Made by a program: the position numbers and the translations under genes. Of a DNA stretch of 64,000 nucleotides, positions 9,801 through 15,157 are shown piece after piece. Origin of the DNA: Pararhodobacter zhoushanensis (GTDB taxonomy: Bacteria > Pseudomonadota > Alphaproteobacteria > Rhodobacterales > Rhodobacteraceae). The stretch spans positions 204,352-268,351 of the forward strand of contig NZ_REEZ01000006.1 of NCBI RefSeq assembly GCF_003990445.1, written 5' to 3'. The first letter of the stretch is position 1. Each line of letters starts with the position of its first letter. The notes below the pieces were generated by a model. It saw only the letters and a program-made list of their open reading frames with translations. It was not told where the DNA came from and did no database searches.

Positions 9801-12194
9801 GTCGCCGCGACGCCCGGTAATCCACGGCAAAAGCTGCCAGTCGCCGCGCACCCAGCGATGCTGACGCTTGGCGGCGACATCGTAGCGCGAAGGGAAATCC
9901 TCGATCACCTCGATATCCGAGGCAAGCGCAGCGCGCGCATAGACGCCCTCGAACAGATCGTGGCTGAGCAGGGTGTTCTCGGGCACCCGCCCGGCCAGCG
10001 CCGCCGAGAAGGCATCGACGTCGTAAATGCCCTTGCCCGCAAAAGACCCCTCGCCGAACAGGTCCTGATACACATCAGAAACCGCAGCGGCATAGGGATC
10101 GATCCCGCCGTTGCCCGATTGCAGCCGCTGGAACATCGAACCCGCTGCCCCCATCGGCAGCGCCGGGGTGACGCGCGGCTGCAGGATGCCGTAGCCGTCG
10201 GTCACGCGCTGCAAGGCAGGATCAAACACCGGCCGGTTGAGCGGGTGGACCATCTTGCCGATCAGGCGGTGCACCGTGTCGCGCGGCAGGCGCGTGTCGG
10301 CGTCTAGGGTGATCACATAGCGAATGTCTTGCGGCACCGGGGCATCGCTTGGCAAAAAACTCGTATCGGTCGCGCCGCGCAGCAGGCGGTTCAGCTCTTC
10401 CAGCTTGCCGCGCTTGCGCTCCCACCCCATCCAGCGGGACTCGCCGGGGTTATGTTTGCGCGCGCGGTGAAGGAACAGGAAGCGGTTGGCGGCGCCGTTG
10501 GGATAGCGCGCGTTCAGCGCGGCAATCGCGGCCCGCGCGGCGGTCAGCAGCGCGTCATCAGCGGGCATGTCGGCAGCGTCACTGTCGGGACCGTCCGAAA
10601 GGATGGCGTAATGCACAGCACCCGGCGCGCTGGCCAGATAGTGCACTTCCAGCCGTTCGACGATCTCGGTCAGGGCGGTTGTGCCCGACAGGATAACCGG
10701 AACGGCAACCAGAGTGCGGTAGTCATCTGGGACGCTCTCGGACAGATCCAGCGCTGGCAGGCGCTGTGGGGCCTTCAGGCGCGTGACCAGCAGGTTGACC
10801 AGTGCCGTTGCCGCCTCGGCGCTGGGCATCAGCAAGAGCAACCCCAGCCCGAGAAGCGGCCAGACCGACAGCCCGGCGGCAACCAAGGGCAGCAAAAGGG
10901 CGATAAGCGCCAGTGTCACCACACAAAGCGACGCCAGATACCCGCCGAGCCCGACCCGCGCCACGGCGCGCGACAGGCGCAGGCTTGCGGGCGGTGTGTA
11001 GCCGATGCTGGCGGCAAACGGCTGACGGTTCTTCCCGATCAGCCAGTGCCCCGGATCGCGCTCTCGCGCGCTGGCGCCGGTGGTAGTCTGCGACACAAGC
11101 GCCTGCGTGATGGCGATCTCGTCATGCGGCGCGTGGCGGGCCAGCGTTTCGATTTCGTCGCGGTAGCGGTTGCGCGTGGCAAAATCCAGCGCGTCGAAAT
11201 CGGTGGTCTGGCGCAGCAGCGCGTCAACCAGACTGACCGATTCAAAGAATTCGGCCCAGTCCAGTTCAGACAGCACGCGCATGCTGGCAACCAGATTGCG
11301 CATGGTGACATTGGCGGCGCTCTGTTCGTGTTGCACCCGTTCGACAACCGCGTCCAGACTGGTGCCCTGACGCTGCAAGCGATCGTGCAGCCACGGCAAC
11401 AGCGGCGTCGTATCAGGGTCGAACCCGCGCAGCCGGTTGCCGATCTGTGCCGCCAGAAAATCGGGCAAAGGCGCGGCTTCATACGGGGCAACGGCTTGAT
11501 GCAGGGGTGTCGGCGCGCGCTCGGCAGCGCCCATCACGCTGTCAACCAAGGCATCCGCCGCGCCTTTCAGCGCATGGGCGCGGGTGATCTGCACGACAAT
11601 ACGGCGCATGTTCTCGACCAGAACGATGCGCAAGGTGATGGCCAGCGCCCAGAGCTCACCGATGGTGAGCGGCTGAACCGTCTGATACGCCGCGACAAAC
11701 CGCGCGAGGACGGACCCCACGACCAGGCTGTCGGTATGCGCGACATAGGCCCAGGCAATGCCAAAGACGCGCGGGTAACCGGCGAACGGGCCTGAGGCCA
11801 GTTTGGGAAGTTGGCGATAGTAGCCAGCGGGCAGATCTTGGGTGATCTGGCGCAGTTGCAGCTCGACCAGATGATAATTGTCCAGCAGCCATTCCGCTGC
11901 CGGAGCGACCGTCTCGCCGCGCCGCAGGGCATCGGCGCTGAACTGATAGGCCGAGAGCAGCTCGGCCGCGTTGTCGCGCAACCGCCGGGAAAGGTTGAGA
12001 ACACGGACCGGACGGTCTGCGATGGCCTGTTCGGCTGCCAGACTGATGGCGTGGTGTTCAAGCCGCTCGACGCCGAACAGATCGCTGCGGATCGGGGCGG
12101 TGTCATCCCACAGTGCAGGGCCGCGCGGGTTAGGCAGCACAGCGTGCAAAACGCCCTGCCAGGCGGCAGGGCGTTTCAAAGGCGACCCTCTCAT
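3783..12194 (-). CDS. ndvB: cyclic beta-1,2-glucan synthase (NdvB/ChvB type)
   Basis: This giant (2803 residues) inner-membrane enzyme makes periplasmic cyclic beta-1,2-glucans from UDP-glucose, important for osmoadaptation and host interaction in alphaproteobacteria. Order of parts: N-terminal region; hydrophobic segments near residues 400-460; a GT84 glycosyltransferase core with LSDGPDSD, the DxD-type LDADTR near residue 628 and QHRWVRGDW near 780; further membrane segments (about 810-970); a glucoamylase-like region; carbohydrate-binding repeats; and a C-terminal GH94 phosphorylase domain with GDWNDGMN near residue 2485 that sets ring size. Length matches ChvB/NdvB. The ATG overlaps the stop of a 56-codon ORF (ATGA) and lacks a clear ribosome site, so translation may be coupled. 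A GTG at 12140 is an alternative start, because a terminator-like hairpin occupies codons 7-15. Confidence 0.93.
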   Translation of the reverse strand: MRGSPLKRPAAWQGVLHAVLPNPRGPALWDDTAPIRSDLFGVERLEHHAISLAAEQAIADRPVRVLNLSRRLRDNAAELLSAYQFSADALRRGETVAPAAEWLLDNYHLVELQLRQITQDLPAGYYRQLPKLASGPFAGYPRVFGIAWAYVAHTDSLVVGSVLARFVAAYQTVQPLTIGELWALAITLRIVLVENMRRIVVQITRAHALKGAADALVDSVMGAAERAPTPLHQAVAPYEAAPLPDFLAAQIGNRLRGFDPDTTPLLPWLHDRLQRQGTSLDAVVERVQHEQSAANVTMRNLVASMRVLSELDWAEFFESVSLVDALLRQTTDFDALDFATRNRYRDEIETLARHAPHDEIAITQALVSQTTTGASARERDPGHWLIGKNRQPFAASIGYTPPASLRLSRAVARVGLGGYLASLCVVTLALIALLLPLVAAGLSVWPLLGLGLLLLMPSAEAATALVNLLVTRLKAPQRLPALDLSESVPDDYRTLVAVPVILSGTTALTEIVERLEVHYLASAPGAVHYAILSDGPDSDAADMPADDALLTAARAAIAALNARYPNGAANRFLFLHRARKHNPGESRWMGWERKRGKLEELNRLLRGATDTSFLPSDAPVPQDIRYVITLDADTRLPRDTVHRLIGKMVHPLNRPVFDPALQRVTDGYGILQPRVTPALPMGAAGSMFQRLQSGNGGIDPYAAAVSDVYQDLFGEGSFAGKGIYDVDAFSAALAGRVPENTLLSHDLFEGVYARAALASDIEVIEDFPSRYDVAAKRQHRWVRGDWQLLPWITGRRGDGVPPLGRWKLIDNLRRSLTAPLTLLALVAGWALPLPVALVWSGLLLGLLAVPYVLPLLSTLIPVRRSQFSPLQLNAYGRDVLSAALNFGLSVLLLPYTAVLMMDAILRTLYRLGVSRRHLLEWVTAASAEGTPPPGTFGQYRLMLGGVVVSVTLVAAILAVNPPLWPLALTFLALWISAPAVVRRLSEPGATQVAEPLGAQDSLALRQIARRTWQFFETFVTPQEHYLPPDNFQETPRPVVAHRTSPTNIGLYLLSTVTARDMGWIAQSTALTRLEDTLATMQRMPRHRGHFYNWYDTRDLRVLTPPYVSSVDSGNLAGHLIAVAQSCRAWGEQPVTEDVLRDGLTDALGLQAAPVGGKTAAFAAALAAGSDADDLLSLADAMATDADDDTADLVAAIRQRLRDHIGDSTDLARLKRIETLCRRFAMEMDFAFLVDPEKKLLSIGYAADSNRLDPNCYDLLASEARLASMFAIAKRDVETRHWFRLGRTATPVGTDTALISWSGSMFEYLMPSLVMRAPAGSLLERTNRAIVARQQAYGKAKDIPWGISESAFNARDLEMTYQYSNFGVPGLGLKRGLSEDRVIAPYATGLASMVDPVGALHNYRALGALGAEGRYGFYEALDFSPSRLPAGAKVAIVRNYMAHHQGMTITAIANTVRDGLLRARFHADPMVQSVELLLQERVPRHAVAAPPRAEDVLVGPKTVETTPVLRRFDRPADTIPTAHLLSNGRYGVMLTPPGGGYSRWGTMAITRWRPETTQDAPGTFLYARDVGTGKTWSAAMRPLAQTSGTHSAVFCEHHAEFTHKDAGLTTTTEVVVSAEDDSEARRVTLTNTGHQAREIDLTSYAELVLAPQAADLAHPAFSKMFVVTDHFPELGAIIATRRPRSGNEASVWAAHIAVVEGEETAPMQYETDRARFIGRGRSMANPVMADAPLSGTTGTVLDPIFAIRRRVTVPAGGMARVTFWTIVAETPAALLDLLERHRDPSAFGRASTLAWTEAQVQLRHLGITHAQAADFQRLAGMILRNDSRLRPGSERIIAGAGPQSGLWAQGISGDLPIVLFLIDDAQDAGALREILAAHEYWRARQMAVDLVIVNDRSSSYVQDLQIMIEAAVRSAGTRPRASDTRADGTVHVLRSDLMMAPTRALLMAAARVVLVASRGSIGTQLGTLRRVAQQAAAEMAKPREKAATALRPALQPDGLDAPEQDLEFFNGTGGFAKDGREYTTLLRDGTNTPAPWINVIANPSFGFQVSAEGSGFTWSENSRENQLTPWSNDPVTDPAGEALYLRDLDSGEVWTPTAQPIRGPGTYTASHGFGYSRFSYARGGIASTLTQFVPLNDPVKVSRLTLTNTGQTPRRIAVTSYTEWVLGTSRSATLAHVTTERDPETGALMARNPWATAFAGRIAFADMGAQVTGYTADRASFFGHLGGRSAPMGLSKPLDGVVGAALDPCAVLQREVTIAPGHSVDVVVLLGQCETIEDARALIQRIRDSPVDAMLDAVTQHWTGLLGAVQVTTPDRAMDIMLNGWLLYQTLACRIWARAGFYQASGAYGFRDQLQDGMALSFSRPDMTREHLLRAAGRQFPEGDMQHWWLPHSGQGVRTRISDDRVWLGYGVSQYIAVTGDAAILDEVIPFIEGPDLAPGAHDDFFLPEKSDEAASLYEHCARALDQAIALTGENGMPLIGTGDWNDGMNRVGEAGKGTSVWLGWLLIATLRRMAPFAQARGDARAERWLEHATRVHEAIEREAWDGAWYRRGTFDDGTPLGSAESDECQIDSIAQSWSVLSGAGDPERAKTAMESVTTHLIRPDPGIALLFTPPFDRTPKDPGYIKGYPPGLRENGGQYTHAALWAILAFARQGNGAAAQSLFALLNPVNHARTPEEAARYKVEPYVIAADVYSTAPHAGRGGWTWYTGSAGWMYRAGIEGILGLTRHGDALMLDPCLPPDWPEVSLRVTLGAMVLTVVVRNTGGKGRGVSAAVLNGAALPVADGVLTLPVQPGSQDLVVTLG
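12149..12176 (-). terminator. terminator/attenuator-like hairpin in the 5' end of the glucan synthase gene
   Basis: A perfect 12-bp stem (12149-12160 with 12165-12176) and a 4-base loop, ending on the minus strand in a run of four T. It lies 18 bases inside the annotated start of the glucan synthase gene, where an intrinsic terminator would be unexpected. It could be an attenuator, the terminator of the small upstream ORF (true glucan synthase start then downstream, e.g. GTG at 12140), or a structure that controls ribosome access. Confidence 0.6.
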
Positions 12195-12361
12195 GTGTCA
12201 GAGGCTACGGCGTGCAGTGTTTCTGCCTCGGGCCGTGGCATGGCCGTTTGCAGCCTGCAGCTGGTGATGCTCGTGGTATCCCGGATCACCGTGACGGACC
12301 CCGGCGGGGATGCGCGAAGTGTCATCTCGGCCCATCGCTTTTCGATTTCCAACCAATTCAT
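12191..12361 (-). CDS. small hypothetical protein upstream of and overlapping the glucan synthase gene
   Basis: A 56-residue ORF beginning MNWLEIEKRWAEM, preceded by a good ribosome-binding site (GAGGGGG, about 7 bases before the ATG). Its stop overlaps the glucan synthase ATG (ATGA), the usual sign of translational coupling. The N-terminal helix (M-N-W-x-x-I-E-x-x-W) is reminiscent of the start of CsbD-like stress proteins, but the rest does not resemble them, so I do not assign a function. It may be a leader ORF that tunes glucan synthase expression. Confidence 0.45.
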   Translation of the reverse strand: MNWLEIEKRWAEMTLRASPPGSVTVIRDTTSITSCRLQTAMPRPEAETLHAVASDT

Positions 12362-12690
12362 GGCAGAACCCCCTCTGTCGGCATGTGTGACTGTGATGCT
12401 TGGCAGTGCATGTACCGGTTGAACAATGCTGCTGCGCGGAAGTTCCCGTCGCGCAGAGCATAAACGCCCGTGCACGCGACGGGTTCAGCTGGGCAGGCGG
12501 AAGTCCGCCGGATTTGCCCCAAACCCTGCTGCGTTGCGCTGAAATCGCGCCAGCTTCGGCAACCCCACGCCAAAGCGCAGGATTGTGGTCGACCGCACGG
12601 AACCATCGCGCAGATGCGGGGTTGGCTTGATACCGGGCGCGGCCTGCCGCGTCTGCCGACCTGACCTGACCGCCGAAAGTTGGTGCGCCT
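12362..12690. other. intergenic region between glucan synthase leader ORF and oxidase locus
   Basis: About 330 bases between divergent transcription units. It must hold the promoters for the minus-strand glucan synthase unit and for the plus-strand ctaG-like gene. I see no convincing -35/-10 pair, no conserved ORF and no RNA gene here. Confidence 0.5.
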
Positions 12691-13446
12691 ATGGAACAGC
12701 TGAGTTTTCCTGACACGCCCGGGCGTATCTCTCAGCCTGTTCCGTATTGCGGCCCGGCCCCCTCGCCCGGCGCGCTTTGGCTGGACTGGAACCTCTCCCC
12801 TGTGCTGCTTGCCGTTCTGACCGGGTTACTGGCCGCCGGGCTGTGGCGCGGCACCCACCGGGGAGCCTTTGCCCTGGGGTGGGCGGGGCTGGTCATCGCC
12901 TTCGTTTCGCCGCTCTGCGCGCTGACCACCGCGCTCTTTCTGGCACGCACCGGTCATCACCTTGTCCTTCTTGCCCTCGCCACGCCTGCGCTGGCCATCG
13001 GCTGGCCGCTGCGCTGGCCCGGCCGCGTGCCCGGCTTCTTGCTGACAGCGGCAGCGTTGGTGCTCTGGCACCTGCCTGCAGCCTATACGCTCGCCTGGGA
13101 CAGTCACGCGGCCTATTGGGCGCTGCAAGGCGCTCTGCTTGTCGGCGGCTGGAGCTTCTGGTCCGCCGTGCTGGCACCCGAGCAGGCGCGCGGCGACTCG
13201 GTGCTGGCGGATACGGCGTTTGTGCTGGGTCTGGGCAGCGTGATGAGCCTGCTGGGCGCGCTGCTGACCTTTGCGCCACGCCCGCTTTACGGCGAGCATC
13301 TTGCCACGACCGGGGTCTGGGGCCTGTCGGCGCTGGCCGATCAACAGGCCGCGGGTCTGGTGATGTGGGTGCCGGGCATGGTGCTGATGTCAGCGGGTGT
13401 CGCACTCACGCTGGTGCGCGCCTGGCGGCGGAGCGCGACCGCATGA
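12691..13446 (+). CDS. cytochrome c oxidase assembly protein, caa3_CtaG family
   Basis: A 251-residue polytopic membrane protein with about six hydrophobic segments and the paired/isolated histidines of the family (TGHHLVL near residue 91, LWHLPAAY near 128). Proteins of this type (Bacillus CtaG-like, distinct from the Cox11 copper chaperone) assist assembly of heme-copper oxidases. This one heads a cluster that encodes oxidase subunits. The next gene starts inside its stop codon (ATGA), indicating coupled translation. Substrate or metal role is inferred only from the family. Confidence 0.8.
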   Translation: MEQLSFPDTPGRISQPVPYCGPAPSPGALWLDWNLSPVLLAVLTGLLAAGLWRGTHRGAFALGWAGLVIAFVSPLCALTTALFLARTGHHLVLLALATPALAIGWPLRWPGRVPGFLLTAAALVLWHLPAAYTLAWDSHAAYWALQGALLVGGWSFWSAVLAPEQARGDSVLADTAFVLGLGSVMSLLGALLTFAPRPLYGEHLATTGVWGLSALADQQAAGLVMWVPGMVLMSAGVALTLVRAWRRSATA

Positions 13447-13919
13447 TCGCAGCCCTGAAATTCGTGCATCTGGCCGGGATCAGTTGCTGGGCAGCCGGGT
13501 TGATCGCGCTGGCGCTGTTGATGCTGGTGTTCGGCACCACCAATGACGAGGACGATTACGTCGAGTATCGCCTGTTCACCCATGTCACCTATATCTCGTT
13601 CGTGACGCCCGCCGCGCTGATCGCCATCGTATCGGGCACAGCGCTTTGTTTCGCGGCGGGGATCTTCGAGCCCTGGCTCTTGCTGAAACTCGCCTTCGTC
13701 GCCGGGATGGTGCTGGTGCATACGTGGCTGGGCCATCTGATTCAGCGATCGGGCGAAGAGCGGCGCAGCAAGTGGTTTACCGCGCCCTTCGCAGGTCTGG
13801 CGCTGGTGCCGCTGATTTGCGCGGTGATCGGCCTTGCTTTGGTCAAACCGCAGGCCGCCACGCTGAGCGACCTTCTCCCGGCTCAGCTTTTGTCGGTACG
13901 CGAGGGGGCCGCGCCATGA
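13443..13919 (+). CDS. CopD-like four-helix membrane protein
   Basis: A 158-residue integral membrane protein with about four transmembrane helices. It begins MIAALKFVHLAGISCWAAG, typical of CopD/HemJ-like small membrane proteins with a conserved early His. It overlaps the upstream assembly gene by 4 bases (ATGA). Its last 37 bp overlap the convergent DUF2231 gene. Its position in an oxidase locus suggests a role in copper or heme delivery to the enzyme, but no ligand set is clear enough to prove it. Confidence 0.65.
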   Translation: MIAALKFVHLAGISCWAAGLIALALLMLVFGTTNDEDDYVEYRLFTHVTYISFVTPAALIAIVSGTALCFAAGIFEPWLLLKLAFVAGMVLVHTWLGHLIQRSGEERRSKWFTAPFAGLALVPLICAVIGLALVKPQAATLSDLLPAQLLSVREGAAP

Positions 13920-14404
13920 GCCTCGTGCCCGCCCAGACCGTAGTCGAACACCAGCTTGCCACCGTGCCAGCCTGTCATGCCGATGAGCGCGGCGGAAAGC
14001 GCCGACAACAAAATGCCCCAAGGCAGGATTTCGCCACCCTGCAGACGCAGCCCCCAGTTCACCCCCAAAAGGCCCAACAGCATCACCGCCAGAATGGAAT
14101 GCGTCCAGCTGGCAGCCCGGATGCGGATACCGGCCACCAGCAGCAACTCGGCAAGGCCGGTCAGACCGGCCAGAAGGCCCATGACGAAACTGCCACCCGC
14201 CGCCCACAACCCGGCCCGCAGCCAGAAATCATCCCCGCTCCACCAATAGAGCGCATCTGCCGCCAGCGTGGAAAAACCCAGCGCAATGGGAAAAGCCACC
14301 AGCATCGCGTGAACCGGGTGGCCGGCGATGGCGACGCGGGATTCGGTCAGGTGAAAGACGCGGTGCTGATGGATCGGATCGCGGAAGCGGCGGCGTGGGG
14401 GCAT
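13883..14404 (-). CDS. DUF2231-type membrane protein, inverted within the oxidase locus
   Basis: A 173-residue protein with the N-terminal HPVHAMLVAFPIALGFST segment and four transmembrane helices typical of DUF2231 family membrane proteins. Start chosen at 14404, preceded by AAAGG. It runs opposite to its neighbours: its 3' end overlaps the CopD-like gene by 37 bp, and its start faces the subunit II start only about 12 bp away. The family is frequently found near cytochrome and redox genes; its biochemical role is unknown. Confidence 0.75.
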   Translation of the reverse strand: MPPRRRFRDPIHQHRVFHLTESRVAIAGHPVHAMLVAFPIALGFSTLAADALYWWSGDDFWLRAGLWAAGGSFVMGLLAGLTGLAELLLVAGIRIRAASWTHSILAVMLLGLLGVNWGLRLQGGEILPWGILLSALSAALIGMTGWHGGKLVFDYGLGGHEAHGAAPSRTDKS

Positions 14405-14416
14405 GGGGAACCTTTG

Positions 14417-15157
14417 TTGACGCGGGCCAGCGCCCGGTCGGCGCGTGTGTACAGTCAACGGGGTGCGGCGCTCTTGGTTCCCTTTATGCTGGCCGGATGC
14501 GACGGCGCGCTGTCCACCCTTGCCCCGCGCGGGCCCGAGGCCGAGGCGATAGCCACCCTGTGGTGGATCATGCTGGCGGGCAGTATGGCCATTTCGCTCA
14601 TGATGTTTGCCTTGTTGGGGCTGGCGTTCCGCAAGAACCGGCGCCCGCTGTCCGACCGCTTCTGGACGCATGGCATGGGGCTGGGTTTCAGCTTTACCAT
14701 CCTGAGCGTTTTGCTGGCCGCCGCGATCATCACCGGCGACCGGCTGATCGCCCGCCACCAGAGCGCCTCGGTGCGGGTCGAGGCCATCGCCAGCCAATGG
14801 CAATGGCGCTTCGTGCAACCCGGCCCCGATGGCGCGCCGGTCGAAACGCAGGGGCGGCTGTACATCCCCGCGGGCGTGCCCGTCGAGGTGTTCATCCGCA
14901 GCGAGGACGTGATCCACAGCTTCTGGGTGCCGACACTTGCCGGAAAGCTGGACGCGATCCCCGGACATGAGAACCGCCTGCGCTTTGAGGCGTCAGAGCC
15001 GGGTGTCTATCAGGGACGCTCGGCCGAATTCTCGGGCGTGGGCTACGCGGACATGCTGTTCGAGGTGCTGGCCTATCCGCCCGATGACGTGCCCGCGCAG
15101 TTCACCAACCGGGGCGAATCCGCCCCCGCAGCACAGGCCGGGGAACCCGACGAATGA
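14417..15157 (+). CDS. heme-copper oxidase subunit II lacking the CuA cysteines (likely quinol oxidase)
   Basis: A lipoprotein-like subunit II: basic N-terminus, hydrophobic stretch and lipobox LAGC (C28 from the TTG start), then two transmembrane hairpin segments and a cupredoxin domain. The first CuA histidine is kept (H167 in VIHSFWVP), as are E204 and M213. The CuA cysteines are S202 and S206 and the second CuA histidine is Y210, so a CuA centre cannot form. That pattern is known from quinol-oxidising enzymes such as CyoA. Start is uncertain: TTG 14417 has a GGGGAA site 6 bases before it; an upstream ATG near 14369 would overlap the divergent DUF2231 gene. It overlaps the subunit I gene by ATGA. 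Confidence 0.85.
   Translation: MTRASARSARVYSQRGAALLVPFMLAGCDGALSTLAPRGPEAEAIATLWWIMLAGSMAISLMMFALLGLAFRKNRRPLSDRFWTHGMGLGFSFTILSVLLAAAIITGDRLIARHQSASVRVEAIASQWQWRFVQPGPDGAPVETQGRLYIPAGVPVEVFIRSEDVIHSFWVPTLAGKLDAIPGHENRLRFEASEPGVYQGRSAEFSGVGYADMLFEVLAYPPDDVPAQFTNRGESAPAAQAGEPDE

Noticed and set aside
12198-12716. 172-codon minus-strand frame over the glucan synthase leader
   Set aside because: Runs into the coding region of the ctaG-like gene and is in a different frame from the better supported 56-codon ORF.
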